A stretch of DNA of 64,000 bases, taken from NCBI GenBank assembly GCA_028564675.1, contig JAOVVO010000319.1, positions 1 to 64,000 on the forward strand, in the 5' to 3' direction. This DNA is from Onchocerca lupi (Eukaryota; Nematoda; Chromadorea; Rhabditida; Onchocercidae). Below, piece after piece: positions 33,142 to 48,000 of the stretch. The translations under genes and the position numbers were made by a program. Position 1 is the stretch's first letter. Each line of letters opens with the position of its first letter. The notes beneath the pieces are model-generated. The model did no database searches. It was not told the DNA's origin and saw only the letters and a program-made list of their open reading frames with translations.

Positions 33142-36040
33142 GTAATATATCCCAAGCTAAAAAAAAAGTGGTGCAAATCTCTGTGTGAAAAAAAGAAATT
33201 CAAAAATCTGATGATTACATGATATAAACGAAGAACTATTAGCTAAATTTTTCTTTTCAACTGATTTAATCAATCAAATCGGTCATAAATCAAATTAACT
33301 TCACTCTAAATTTTCGATTAACTAATTAATTATTTGATGAATGAATTGTAATGAAATCATATATTATTATCTGATACTTATTGATTCATATTTTTCGTAA
33401 ATTATTAGCAAACTTGACAACTGATTTTTTTTTTCCATCTCTACCTCCATCCTTAAATTACTGGATTTTTGTTTCGAGCTACTTTCTAATTTTTGACAAA
33501 TTGTGATTAGAAAAAAAAAAGAAATAATTACTTTGTCCTTTTGTTTGTAGTTCCAAATAATATTCATTTTCTAAAATGAATGATTAATTTGCGATCAACT
33601 TATTTTTCTAAACTTTCTGGTGAATTTACACTTTCTGATTTTACTAGATGAAATGAAGACAACAAGGAAATGAATTATCGATATATTCTTATTTAATTCA
33701 CCGGCATTTTAAGTTAATGATTGAATTAAACAGATTAGTTTGATGATTAGCAAGCTCAATGACTGTCGAAGAATGATTTGAATTAATTAACTAGCCAGAC
33801 AATTAATCCTCCATGGATTTTTTTTACGCTTGCTTGCTTTTCCAGACTACTGATAAGCGCAATAACTTCGAAGCTTTTAATTTTCAACATTTAATGTACT
33901 CCTTACCTGATGAACCAACAGTTTATGTTTCGTGAAGATTATATCTTTTTCTATCCTATAATCTTATTTAAGTATTTAATCATAATATCTTTTATTACTC
34001 CGCAAAAATTCAAATAAATTTACATTCAAGAACAATGGAAATGGAAATTAAATTGTGATTTATAAACATTTGTATGACAATTTGCCAATTTTTCTGAAAC
34101 ATTTTCTGGAAACAAAAAAAGGAACGAAGAACTGCATTCAACTAAGATGGCACAATTTGAAAGGGTAAAAATTTAAGTTTTTAGGTAAAAAAAATGTCTG
34201 GAAATTTAATTTTTTTTTAGTTGATTTAATTGTCCTTAAGTTATATAATTTTCGAATTCATTTACAAAGTATGAAAATTTTTCCATTCATTCCTTCATAA
34301 TTTATTGCTAGTTTCTTCAATCATCGTTAGTTATTGGTACTTTAATTAACAAATGAATTCAAAAAAATAAAATGATTGCTAGCTAATGAGCTTTTTCAGA
34401 AAATTCAATTAAGGACAAGTTTGCAAATATAGCTTTATATCATAATTAGCGACAAAAAACATTTAAATGGATTTCTTCCAAGCAATTCTGATATGATTCT
34501 TATTCAAGTCCAGGCTGAAACCTTTTCTCTGTTTCCTTTTTTCTTTCCAAACGGCAAGCCTGGAAAAATCGGCAAATTTTTAGTTCATTAATAGAATTTA
34601 TTTGTTTCTAAAATAGACTTCGTTCATCTCAAAATTTTTTAAGAACTTAAAAAACAAAAAGGAAAATGTTTTTCTGTTCGGAATTGCAAACGACGCGTCA
34701 CAATGATTAATTAATGTATTTCTTAACTAATGTAATTAGCGACAAAAAATTGTCGTTCCATTCGAAAGAATGATGAAAATTTGAAAATTTTTCCATGCTA
34801 ATGTCCAACTCCTAATGAATGAAGGAAAAATACTGTTTTGCCGTATTTCCTATTTTGCAGAAAAATTATACGCTTTTTTTTCGTTTTCATTAATTTTTAC
34901 ATTATAAAGGCAACTATTAATTGAAATTTTCATGAGCATTCCATCAATTCATCAAAAGAGTATTCTGATAAGTAACTCTAATTTTCATGGAAAGCAGCAA
35001 GTTTATCGTCCATATATTTTCGGAAATTTTCTGTTTTTTCTATTTATTTGTATTTCACCTATCTTTTCCTTAATCTTCGTTAAATATATTATACAATCTG
35101 CTTTTTAGTTTTCAGATTCTCGGTTATTTCATTATCATCAAAACTAGTAATTTAAATCATCATAAGATGAATATCATATTAATAACTTAACAGCACTTAA
35201 GTGTATTATGCTGCACAAAAAGTTCAATTGTTTTCAAAATTTATCTACATTTTTTTAGAAAAGTTGAAAATTTTTCCCTATTTAAAATGCTTTTGATGGC
35301 GAGGTGCAAAATGACCAAAAATTAGTTCTGCATTTTTATTCAGAGGTATGACAACTTGGAATTATTTAATCAAATAACTTCACCTTTCGACTCTTTGGAA
35401 GATAAGAAAGAAGTAGAAAATAATTAAAAACGACAATTAATACTGGATCAATTTCTTGTCAAATTTTAAAGAATTTCCCGCACTCGATTAATCAATAAAT
35501 ACACACTTTCATGCGCAGAAATTAATACTATTTAGCTTTATAGCTAAGCAAATCTGTTTTAAAAAATTTATCAAAAAAGAAAATGATGTCGTAACATAGC
35601 TTCTTTATAGTCTATATTCCGATTAAATTTTTCAGATTTCATTAACTTTTCTCTTTTATTTTCCCTTTTTGCTTTTTTGTTTTATTTTTTCTTGAATTGA
35701 AATGAAACGATTTGAATTTGATTCTCAGAAATAAACTTTAAAATTAAAAATTTAATATTTATAACTTTATTATCTTGTGCAAAAATTTCAACTAATTTCA
35801 GAAATCAAAGATGTTGAGGAAAAATTGCATGTGCATTAGTGGTATTCTCTAAACTTCTAAACCTTCACAGTACGATAAACTTAGCTTCTTTTGTTTCCGT
35901 TTTTTGCTAAAAAATAGTGCTCGAGCATAAAAATAATTAGTTGCTGTAAAATTTTGCTTATAATATAAAAAAAATGAATGAACAGATTTCCAATTTAAAA
36001 CGTTTTTTTTTTTCTTTCAATAATATCTTATACTTAAGTT
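33142..36040. other. AT-rich spacer, no gene
   Basis: There are stops in every frame. The 13-base word TTAGCGACAAAAA occurs at about 34447 and again at about 34737, the second as part of a small CGACAA/TTGTCG stem. Nothing is assignable to a gene. Confidence 0.55.
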
Positions 36041-36300
36041 TGTCTATTGCTTCTATTGTAGTTGTATTTTTGTTACTGATCGTTCTTATTATTGTTGTAA
36101 TTATTGTTTACTTATACTATCATTGTTGTTATTATTATTTTTGATGTTGCTTCCATTATTACGATTATTTCTATCACCTTTCTAGCAATTGCAACTATGA
36201 TCGGTGCTTGCGCTATTATTGTTTTCGTTTCAATATTTTTTTTTTTTTTTTTATTTGCAGAATTATTATTAAATGTCGCGATTTTTTACATTATTAATTA
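36041..36300. repeat. ATT-rich degenerate trinucleotide tract
   Basis: Repeated TTATTATTG, GTTATTATTATT and similar words with a poly-T run at about 36236-36252. One open frame of 65 codons across it reads almost only I, V, F, T and A and is a by-product of the repeat. Confidence 0.6.
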
Positions 36301-36309
36301 GGACGAAAA

Positions 36310-39300
36310 ATGAAGCAATAATTGGATGGAACGATTTATTTAATATTAATTCAATAACTATTTCAAATTAATTCTTTTCTCATGAGTGTGAAAACAAAAT
36401 TTTCACTTTGTTCATCGTAATATTGTTATTGTCGTTACACGTTTTCATCAAATATAGTAGCAATTACCGTTATGATAATTGATTGTATCCAGATTTATTT
36501 TTTCAACTGAAATCGTCGAAAAATCGAGATTTTTTCTAAAAAAAAAAAAAGAAAAAACTATTTTGATGAAACGTATCCTGAATTCATGTACAAAATTAAA
36601 ATAATATTGTGTAATCAAATTTATGGCGCAAATTACTTGTTTCAATTCTTAGCACATGTAAGCATTGATAACATAGTTGTATTTAACATGCAATTTCACG
36701 GAATGTGTGATGTGTGATTAAAGTTATACGAAAATGGATGTTAAGCAAATTTATAATAGCAAAAATGTTCAAATATTAATTCGTGTAAATTGGAAAATTT
36801 GATTTTTAGTGCTGTTGAATTCAAAAAATGCCAATGACAGACTTGTCGAAAATTGCAGTATAACTTTGAGAAAATGAAAGCATGCGATCTATTAGTAATA
36901 CTTTCAAACTACGGTGATTTAACTCGAACATATAATCGAAACTTTTTCAAGGAAGTATGAAATCAATACTTTCTAGAAGAGCTTATAAATCACATTAACA
37001 TAAAAGTATTGTCAGTAGATCAAATGATAGAAGGATTAAACTCTTGAATGCATTTTCAACAGATATCGCATAAATTAGTTTAACTTCTTTCTTTATACAC
37101 ATTGTGTTTTTGTTTCCGTTCACCTCAGATTTGTTATGAGTAAAATTTTTGAAATGAGAAAAGAAAATCTGAAACCTAACAGACGATATTAAATCTTATC
37201 GAATGGATAATAACATTGAAATATGTTGGCTATTGAAATTTTATCATATTAAAGAGAAAAAACTCTTTTTTTCATTTCTTTTTTTTTTTTTTTTGATGAT
37301 GAAAAATCTCGATAAAGTTTGTTCATTTCATAGGATCATTGTAAAATACATATGTGGATAACTAGGGCGAAAAGCACCAAACAATAATTACTGTATGATG
37401 CATATTAATTACCATTTGATGCTTCTGTCATTTCCCAAAATATTTCATCATATCTCTTAAAAAAAAAAAAAAAAAAGAAAAGAAAAAAAGACGAAAAGAA
37501 ATCAAATGAGGAAGCTTTAGAAAGAAATATGGTGACAACTGCAAGTTGGACGACATAAACTACAAATTTATATGAAATTTGAAAAGAGAAAATAGCAAAT
37601 TTGTACATTTTTCATAAATAATATTTGATAAACAAGAAAGTAATACAATGTGAAATTATATATACATATATATATAAACCTTCTTACATTATTTTTGAAT
37701 TTTGAAATTCTTATATTATTTCTTCTCAGATTTTTTCAATCGTATGCTAATATATTTGGCATAAATTTATTATTTTGTCAATATTTTTAAATTATTTATT
37801 AATTAAAAATATCTTAGATTTCCTCATTTTTTATTAAAATTATAAAACTGATTTTTTTTTTGTTGATTAATTTTTTAATGATTATTTTAATGCATACATG
37901 AATGTTCTCCATTTTGTTTTTTACTAATTAATAACCATAGTTCTCTTTATTAATTTAATATACTCCCTTGAAAATAATATTTAATCTTCTAAATCAAATG
38001 AATTTTCTTCTTTCATCTCTTCAGGTTTTTTTTTTTTTTTTGTTGAATGATACAGCAAGAATCTGTTGGATAATTGATCAATGATATACTAGTAATAGCA
38101 CAGATGATGTTTTATATTTCTTCCATGATTTCTGCAAAATCCTTTTAAGCAAAAATCTGAAAAAAAAAATCTAAAAAAATTACAAACTTTGGAAGAGATG
38201 CCATAAGTATTTTATGTAATGAAGTACATACTATTCGTATTTCATATATATCACTAATTTCAACTTTTTTTAATTGATGATTATCAACTGTAGTATTTTC
38301 GGGATCATAAAAAGCCTAAATAAATGTTGTTGTTGCAACCTGAAATTTAATTTGGCAAAATTAAATATCCTATATATGTTAAATGTTGTATCGATAGCAG
38401 ATTAAATGTTATTGTAAATACGCGAACATTTGAAACTCCATTTAATATTTGCATATATTTAAACATTTTCTGAAAATATTATTTACTCAATGCTTGAAGA
38501 AAATTATTGCAAAGATTACAACATTATTGTATTGCATACTATTTATATTTTTAAAAGTGATAATTGGTAGCTGAAAATTAAGCTTTATAAATTTTGGAAA
38601 AAAAAAAGAAAAAAGGATGACGCAGAGAGTAATAAAAAAAATAATTTAAAGTAACTGATTAAATCGCCCAATTAACACATAATTATTTCTTTTCCATCTT
38701 CTCCCTTTCTTCATTTAAATTTTAACCAAATTATTGGACAAAATTATGGACAAAATTGAGTATAATATAAAGAAGAACGATGTTTGATGTTTATTTCATT
38801 TTTCATCCCATAATTTGAAGTATTTAATGCACAGTTTTTTGAAACGAAATTACTATTGACTAACATTTTTCGTTTTTTTTTTTTTTTTTCCAAACGTATT
38901 TGTTAAATTCTATTAATTATTCATTCAATATATAATTGATTATATAATTTCACAGTTGAGTTGAAAACTATGCAACAAATGACTAATTTTTAAATATTTC
39001 ATATTTAACCTTAATTTCACATAATTAGTACCAACTGCCATAATGACTTTGTCATCTAGATTTCGAGTTACTTATGTTGATCTAGGTTTGCTGGCAAGTT
39101 GTTCTATTTGCAATTAGTTTGCCGTCATTCTCTCGGCTTTTCAATCGGTTCATAATATTTTAAATATAGGAATTCTGGAATCTTGAAATATAGAAAAATC
39201 TCACGAACTACTCTATTCATGTAAAAAAAAGAAAGAAAAGCTGTTATCCAGCTTTTCAGTTTGGAAATAAAATTGGCGCTTATTAAAAGAATTATTTCTA

Positions 39301-42300
39301 AATGACATATTGCTGCTATTCTTTAAATTGAAAACAAAGTTTTCGAAAGTGTAAATCTTGGCCGCAATAAGATCTTGACATAAATGATTACTTCAGATGA
39401 ATATCGAATTGCATTACTCCGTAATGTTGAAATCGTTTTAAGCAACCGAAATGGACAAAATATATTCCATTGATTAAGGATTAGCTGAATGTAAAGGAAG
39501 CATTTCACAATTGCACCAGACAAGTTATTACATCTTTATCGCTTTTCTTACTCATTCTGAGATCAGCTAATTAAGTATTTTGCAAATGATTAATTTTTCT
39601 GCTGAAACGAAATTGAAGTTCTGCATAAAATTATTTAACTAAATTAAGAAGATATGCAGTTCCATTATTACTATACATCCAGTATCGACGTGTTTTTGAT
39701 TATCATTATGATTTTCGATTATCAGTGTGCATGAAGTATTATATATGATTATAGTGTTCTTGTATGTGAAATATATCCACAATGTTCCCACCTGTAAGCA
39801 AAAAAGATGCAGCATATAAAATGGAAATTTTTATTGCAACAAAATTATTTGTAATAATAATTAGTTATAGCAATAATGGCTACCATTATCGTGACCATAC
39901 TTATGATTGTGATTGATTATAACGATAATAATATAATAATCATGGTATTTATCATGATTATGTCCACAATAATTCTTGTTTATGAATGTTGTTATTAGTA
40001 TATCCAAAAATATAAGCAATCATAATCGTCGTTATAATATTGGTAATCATTTGCACTTTTGTTAAATCTATTTGTTATAATAAATTTGAGGAATTTCGTC
40101 GAAAAAATAATAAATAGTTGCATGGAACAGGATAAGCTAAGTTTTCTGTATAGTCGATAATTCTCGAGTCCATTTTATAAAATTACATTTCGCATATATT
40201 AAAAGTTGTCATGTTTGTTCGATTTTAATTTATAAAAAAAAAAAAAAAAAAAAAGAAATGTCTCCTAATTTCTTGTGAAATTATAGAGATGAATAATGTA
40301 AAAGACTTCATATTGTCACCTTTTGCAACCAATTATCACCATTATCGTTACCAATTAGTCGACATTTCCTTCCTCCCACCCTTCTAGCTCCACAATTCTT
40401 TCAAATGTGCGAACTTTCTCTTCTAAATACTCATTTCTTCCTTACATCTTCAAACTAACCATTATTGTTTTGTATTAAAACAATTTCTTTACATTTCATT
40501 TCATCTCTATTTGCTATTTCAGGTATCTTTACTTAATTAATTTATTAGAAAAAAGAAACGAAAATTGTTTATGGAAACTTTTTAATTTCCAAAGCAAAGG
40601 AAGCAGAATGGAATAGTGGATGATAAAAAGGAGAAAAGGAAGTGGAGTGGGGGAGAAAATAATTTGGAAAAAAAGTGATAAGATCGAAATATGAAAGAAA
40701 AATGAGACGATTAGAAAAAGAATAAGTAAAGACAGAATATTCGGCAATTAAAATGAAAGCAATTATTCTATGATGCTTTAAATAATCGATTAATTAAGAA
40801 AAATTGAAATTTTAAATTTTCTGCCCAAAATATGTAATGAACAAATCCTCTTTAAATACTTCTAATTCCGTCTTTACGTTAATTCAATCAACTGTTATTT
40901 CAATTTACAACATGCTAATTTCTTTTTTTATCTTATTTCTTAGCTTTCACTCACTGTTAGAGCAATGACAACAATGATTGTTCATCAAGAAAATGAAAAA
41001 TGTTTCTCCCTACAATATGGCTTATTCAGGTCGTTGGATTACTGTATGATAATCGCTTAAATAGAACCGAATAAATTTATAATTCTCTCACCAGATAAAC
41101 TATCAGTTCATTTTTTTGGACTGGCTGAGCATCGAGATTCGAGACTGTTTAACTGCTCAAAATGATGCAAATGGTGATAACAATTCTTTTGTATTAACAA
41201 TGTATGAGAACATTGCTAAATGATGAATGATAGATGTATGAAAGCATTGAAAATTGACATAGAACAATTTTATCGCTTAGTATTTATAAAGAACTTTAAC
41301 TTTTAAATTCAAATATTTTGCTAAATACTAACTTCAAAAATGAAATTTTAGGAATAAAAGTGTTATTTGGTACGTTTGCCATGTAAATTTATTGTTTTGT
41401 TGAAAATTTTGAAATAAAACTAAACATTATTGTAATTATAATTTTTGTACTTATCCTTTTTCTTCATTTTTTAATCAGAAAAAAATTAATTCCATAAATT
41501 CCAAATTGATCAAACATTTATGTTTGCGCTTAAATTTAAAATATGACTTCAAATACACAAACAAATCGAATGTTATATGATTATTATTGCTAACAAATTT
41601 TATACGAATTATATGTTTGCAAATATTAATCGTATCATTTTATGCAAAGTGCAATTTTGATATCGGATTATATTTTCTATAACGTAATATTTCCTGTAAG
41701 TTATTAGTGTCAAATTCGTAATTAAATAAAGTACTATTTGTTAAATTATTCTCAGTCCACTGCAAATTCTATTCTGCTAGGATACATTCACAGTTAGAAC
41801 TTAAATTTAAGATTTTATTCTAATATCATTTGCTTAAATAGTCTTTAATTGAAATTTTCATCAAATTTTGGAAAGTTTCAGTGAATGGAATTCGTCAGCC
41901 ATATATTGGATAAAATTCACTAATTTTAAAAGCTTTTCAAAAAATAGAAAGTTAATACTGTATGAATTCTTCCTTTTGCCAATTTTCTATTTAATCCCAA
42001 AGTAATCTTGTAATCCTGATTATTTTGTACAGAAAGAATGAAATATTCAAAAAGGATATTCTTTCTTTTATCTTTTACAACGAGTTATACTACCTGATTT
42101 AATTGCTAAAAATGAATTTATTTCAAATGATTTCGATTTATTTGAATTTTTGATTTCGCAAGCTCAACATAAATTGCTTAAGCAATATTATTTCATACGT
42201 TAATTTGCTTACGCTATACTTACATTATTTTGCGAAAATTCCCCAATTAAAATGTTTACCGAAGTTACATGGAACTTTCCCATTCCTTTTCAGCGATGAA

Positions 42301-42980
42301 TCATTTGTCTCATTTCTTCCGTCTGTTCAATTTATTTTGAAGAAGAAAATGAATTTAACTCTTTTTTATTGAAAAAAAAAAAGAACTTTATGTAACATGT
42401 CGAGTCATAGATCGTCTATGAATAAACTGTCATGAAATGATCATTCAAAAGATTCAAAGCTGACGTCATCGGAAAAGATCAATCCGGGAATCTATGATTT
42501 CTTTTCTTTGATATATTGAATTGATGTGCATATAACCGACTTCACATTTAAACATTTTCTTTTATCTTTTTATTTCTAAAAATCTTTAAATAAAGATCCA
42601 TCGACCTTTGCCCTTTCTTTTTCGTCTAATTTTGATAATTTTTTAGCACATAATAGTGAGGCAATTTTTTCCAGTTTCAAACATATGTTTCGTCACAATA
42701 CACAAAATAAATATGGTCAAATTTTTGGCATAATTTTGAAACGTGAAGTAATTCGAAAAATATAATCTAGATAACTTATCATAAAGAAATATATTAGTAT
42801 CTTTTCCCAGAAGCTGAGTAAAAGACTGACAGATATGAAGTCATATGTAGATTAATAAGTTTAAATGACAACGGATATTAAATTTTATCACAGTAATCAC
42901 AAAGATTATTCAATAATAATAAACTGATAACATATTAGACTAAATTATGTCATTTTTTCCAATGATTTTTCTCATGCTAT
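36310..42980. other. AT-rich spacer, no gene
   Basis: A long low-complexity region with several A/T homopolymers (about 37458-37476, 38029-38042, 40231-40253). AT-repeat words at 37657-37676 and ATAATCATG words around 39840-40030 are simple-sequence DNA. The palindrome TGACGTCA at 42461-42468, the consensus cAMP-response element, stands alone. No exon is supported. Confidence 0.5.
42461..42468. promoter_or_regulatory. Consensus CRE palindrome TGACGTCA
   Basis: An exact match to the CREB/CRE palindrome in a slightly GC-richer patch (42450-42495). An 8-base word has an appreciable chance of occurring in 64 kb, and there is no adjacent gene, so function is unproven. Confidence 0.2.
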
Positions 42981-43056
42981 CAGTAGTTAAAGAAGCCTGT
43001 TTTCAATTAACCAACTGATTAGATCAATGATAGTTTGATGACTTTATTAAAGTTGC

Positions 43057-43625
43057 TCAGCACCTGTAATTTTGAAAAAAAAAAATATTAATTACTTGAA
43101 ATTTCTCCGCCAGATATTTCCAATGATAATTGACAAAGTAGAACTTGTCGATATACTTAACACTCTGCAACATTTTCGGACCGATTTTTTGTGATACGTT
43201 TAAATAAATACTGATACGATAAAAATAGGGATTTATTGCCGTAAATTCAATTCCTTTGGCAAATCGACTAATGGAGCATACCTTTTCCATAAAATCTCTT
43301 TTATTTGGTAGACTGCATAAATATCCAAAATTGGCATCTTTCTCGTTCACAAATCGCATATTGACCTATATAATTTTGAAGTTCATTAAATTTCCGATGG
43401 TTGAATTTCATCCCATGCTTCTTCTGTTTTCCATTTTACCTAATTCGCAAAACCTTTTGATCTAAATTATCAATATCATGCTGAACTATGATAAAAAAGA
43501 CAAATTAGTTTATTAAAACTTTGATAATGTTAAACATACCGTATTACTTCAATCATTGTAATACGCCGCGATTTGTTCATAAAATATAAATTCTCATTCT
43601 CCTGCAAAATAAATGTTTCTTTTTT
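43057..43625 (-). other. Minus-strand open block with splice-like signals, unproven
   Basis: On the minus strand a 62-base segment (43602-43541) has a good acceptor (TTTATTTTGCAG) and donor (GTATGT) and reads ENENLYFMNKSRRITMIEVI. Downstream, an open frame of about 100 codons (43359-43057) can be joined in phase through an AG at TTATGCAG, reading LPNKRDFMEKVCSISRFAKG and onward. No family is recognised. An open frame of this length is expected by chance a few times in this window, so this is only a candidate or a decayed gene. Confidence 0.18.
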
Positions 43626-43629
43626 TCTG

Positions 43630-45202
43630 CAAAACATAATTTTTCTTTTTTTTTTCTGTCTTTATCTTTCTTTCTTCTCTCTCCTTTAAAATAATTATTG
43701 GTGGGAATTTAAATCTGATCAAAAGTAAGATGATAATTCTAATGATTGCTAATGAACCTTGTTTGACGTTTGATAACGAATGATATTATCGGAAGAATTT
43801 ATTGCTCATTCTTGATTTTAAATAATGCACCTTGGAATATTCGAAAGATAGAAGATTATTTGATAAATATCTCAGAAAATTTTTCATTATAAGCTTCATT
43901 ATTAAAAAAAAATGATGAATGCATGGATGATAATCAAAATTTAATTTAGTAATAGGCTCCATTATTAGGAAAATTTTTGAGTACGTATTTAAGATAATTA
44001 AAATTTAACGATCCAAAAAAAAAAAATATTTTTTACTGCCTAATTTAATTGTTGTGCGTTTTGCATTTGATATTACCATTCTTTATAATTTTATATCTAC
44101 TCTCAAATTTCCTTTAATGATTTATTGAAATCATCCCAGAAAAAAAAAGGAAAAATTAAAGAGAAAGAAAGAAAAATATGCACGAAATAACTTAATAAGT
44201 TTAATTCGAATAAAATGGCTTTAATGGTTTTAATAATTCTAAGTCTTATAACTTTGTTTCTAATTCGAATAAATTCAAACTAATAAAGACTGAAATTCAG
44301 TTTGACTTAAATTAAACCTGATTCTTCTTACTATGCAACTTTTTATAATCAATTTGTTTGTCTAATGATTGTATAGTTGGCAATTAGTTCTACGGATGAA
44401 GAAAAAGTTTGGCGATGATACTTTACAATCATAATTGTTTAGCAACCATCCATAATTTTTTTTCTCCTTAATGGCCATTGATAAGGTTTGAAAATTATAT
44501 TTCCGAGCTTATCTAATCATTTTTAAAAGTATTTAACTTGAAATAGATGTGTCCAATGCTAATTTATTATTAGATGATCAATTAGTTTTTCAGATTTTTT
44601 CCTCTTTTTTTGTACCTCAAATTTTGAATTTTTTCTAATAGCAAGTAATTAGCTCGTATTTCAATTTGTATTTCTCATAAATATCATAAATAAACGAGAA
44701 AAATAATATTAGTAAAATTGAAAATCAAAAATTGGCTCCAGCAATATTTGCAAAAATACATCAAAATTTTTCTCAATTGTTTAAATTAGCATAGCATTTG
44801 TTCAAGATACAATTGAATATCGAGTGATTATCATATCTAATCTAGCTGTAAAGATACGATATCATCTAAATGAATGATAAGAAATATCAGTCAATATATC
44901 ACTAATGAAAGCATTGATTTATTTATATGCTGATTCATTCTTATTTTTGTTTTTTTCTATTAAGAAATGTCAATAAAAAATAAAATGAAAGAGAGAAATT
45001 TTATGAACAATTTTTCCAGTGTTATTTGAATATGTAAAATATCTATTTACACTTTCTGGATAATATAACTTGTCGCCTTGTTCTTTTCTTTTTTGATTTC
45101 TTTATCGTTTTTCATTTCCAATTTCTTTTCCTATCATCTTTTTTCATTCATTCATCCATTCTCACCGTCTTTTTCTATTTGTTTCTATGATTCTTTTTTC
45201 CT

Positions 45203-45239
<37 letters not shown>

Positions 45240-47390
45240 TTTAGGAAAGAAGCGATCGGAAAATTTGATTAAAGTTGCATGAAATATACTGACTTTTACG
45301 AGTTTGGCTTTTTTCAGTTTCCTGTTGTTTTAAATAAAATGTTCTGAATGCAATGTTATAGAAATTGTCAGAAAATATTAGTTTCTTTCTCACAAATTTC
45401 AAAAAAAAAAAAAAAATTTGTGCTTTTTTTTTGTGATCTCATGGCAATCAAGTGACGAGCCGAAGGGGTAAATTTTAAAACAATCGTTCACATAATTGAA
45501 ACGATTTTTTTTCAAATTGTTTTGTTTAGCAATATCTGATTAATCGAAAACTGGTTAATGTTGAGTTTAGTAATACAATGATATTCCTTTTGTTTTCAAT
45601 AAATAACTGACGAATATAATTTAGCACAATGAAATTAAAATTACTTAATTAGCCAAAAAGAAGTTCAAATTTGAAATTAATTTACCATTGTTGATTCGAC
45701 ATTTTTCATGCAATTAATGATTTTGGCGAATGAAGAATTCGCTCGATTTGTTGAATGGATTTTTTAAATTTTCCGGAGTTTTTGGTTCTTTTTAAGGAAA
45801 AACTATGTTAGGAATGTAAAAAGTATAGTCATAGTACTATCAATGTAGTTGAAACATAATCTGATCACTTCTTTGAGATTATGATTTCTGATACCCAATT
45901 CTGGATGGTATTTTTATCATATTCTTATCGTTTGTTACATGTTATAAACGATAGGTATTTCTATCGTGGCACATTTGTTCAATGTTACGAACGCTTAATT
46001 TTAGATTGATTTCGAAATTTTTTGAAAAAAAAAAGTGAATTGATTATTTATATACTGAAGTAAAATGATCAAGTTCAATGTGAAATTTATAAAATAAAGT
46101 TTTTTATTGAGAATTAAGTGCCAGTAATCTTCAGAAAATTTTCTGTCGAGAATTAAGCACTTGTCATTTACGTCAGAAAAGTAGGATAATTTAAGTATAT
46201 AATGCATTTATTATTGTATCAGAGGTTATTTGGAATGCTTCGAAAAAAAAATAATGAAGGATAACATTAACTGATTATTAATAGGAGCATATTCTTAAGT
46301 GACAGTTTGCATGCTGCATAGAATCCTTCAAATAATGTTTAGTTACTTCTGAAAAAAAAAAAAAAAGAAAAAAGAAAAAATGAACCAGAACACAGCAAAA
46401 TATTCTATTAGGATGTATTTCTTTGGTTCTAAAATACTTGGTGATTGAAATGAAAAATATTTATATGATTTTCAATCTCGATCCAACTATTTTTGATAAA
46501 AGAAGCTCACAAAATGATCTTTCTTTTTCCTTTCTTTCTTGATCAATTGATTTCTTATTATCTATAAGTTTCAATAATTGCCAAATTTTCAATTATAATT
46601 AGTACCAAAAAGTCGTTCACAATAAAGACAGGAGGGGGGAAAAAAGAAAATGCGAAAAATTGGACTCATAATCTAAAATAAATTCGTTTTTCCCAATTTT
46701 ATTGCCAACTATTCTATAAACTTTGCTGCTTATTGTGTCATTTCTCCATTTTCTTTTTCTTTTCTGGAAATTTCAGTTAATTTAAAAAAATTATTCTACA
46801 AAAAGATGCATGCAATGATTTTGCGCAACAGTTTGAAAATCGGTTTCTTTGGTATCTTCAAATTAATTGTTTCGTTTTTCTTTTTTAACTTAATTTTCTA
46901 AATAGAATGGATTGCATCATTAATCACTGGTATTTATCATAGCACTTTCAAGTGCTCTTTTTCAGCGTGCATAACATATACAAACTTTCTCTATTATTTT
47001 CTGGGTCAAAAGTTCACCAATGATTTTCAATCGATATTGAAAAGAATACCAATTCAATTTTGATGAAATGAAATGAGTATCACTACGAAAGACTTAATTT
47101 GTTCAGAATTGTTAAACACAGCTTTTTCTTTTTTCCCTTCTTCTCAATGTCTTTTGAATCGAATATGTTATCAGTTAATATCTTTTAATTTTGATCTCAT
47201 TTTCCTAAGTGACCACAGGATACAAGAAAAATATTTCTGCAGTTAATTGTTGACACACTTTTTTTTCTGAAATTATCTTTCTAGTCATTTCATTTAAGGC
47301 AAGAAAGGAAAGTTTTAGGTATAATTTAAGAGATAAACAACGAGAATTCACCAAGGAAAACCAATTGCAATGGAATGTAAACTAAACTGC
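43630..47390. other. AT-rich spacer, no gene
   Basis: Low-complexity DNA with long T and A tracts, the largest being 34 T at 45205-45238. No RNA gene or exon was seen. Confidence 0.6.
45205..45238. repeat. Poly-T tract (34 T)
   Basis: An uninterrupted T run inside a longer pyrimidine-rich stretch (45080-45240). Confidence 0.85.
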
Positions 47391-47402
47391 TTAAAAATTG
47401 AA

Positions 47403-47481
47403 TTTATAAGTGATATGCATGATATGTATGTGAATGTATGTCTGTGTATGTGATATGTCTGCATGCATGTATGTATGTGTG
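47403..47481. repeat. Degenerate TGTA/TGCA repeat
   Basis: Interrupted TATGTGATATG, ATGTATGTC and GCATGCATGTATGTATGTG words form an imperfect tetranucleotide repeat. Confidence 0.7.
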
Positions 47482-47489
47482 TAAAGACT

Positions 47490-48000
47490 TTCCATCAAAT
47501 CCAACCTGGACAGCTCATTGCTGTGCTGAAGTGACAACGAGATGCAATATCAGTATCGAACCATCATGACTATGGGGTTTATTCTCGAAAGTACGCATTG
47601 GTGCTGTTGTTTGAAAGATGCGGTGCGGAATAATCGGATAGCCTAATGAGAGGATGGATGACGGATGACGGATTGATGGTTTGATGGCTGGCATTTTTCT
47701 CCTGAACATTTATTCCGCAACCCCAGTTGCGTGTCGTCCTCTGAAAGCAATCCTTTTAATTATTTCTCTTTCCTGCTTTTTCATTAAATTTTTCTGCTCT
47801 AACCGCCCTATTTGTAATAGTTCTTCATAAAGTTGTTAAAATTTAATTATTAAATGCACCACCATAACCGCCACCACAGCAACAGCAACAATAAAACTCT
47901 TACTACTACTATTATCACATTATTGTCCGCTATCACCGTCACTGTAACCAACTGTCACCCGTCATCAATCATCATCACTGAATAATGCTAGTGACGATGG
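47490..48000. other. GC-richer block with GATG and CCACCA words
   Basis: Contains the degenerate repeat GGATGGATGACGGATGACGG at about 47652-47671 and CACCACCATAACCGCCACCA at about 47857-47876, with AACAGCAAC, ACTACTACT and similar. A 64-codon minus-strand open stretch (47515-47709) overlaps the GATG repeat and looks incidental. A plus-strand run, NPTWTAHCCAEVTTRCNISI, precedes a stop near 47569, but no splice or start evidence supports it. Confidence 0.3.

Noticed and set aside
36104..36301. Open frame through the ATT-rich tract
   Set aside because: It consists of I, V, F, T and A residues generated by the trinucleotide repeat.
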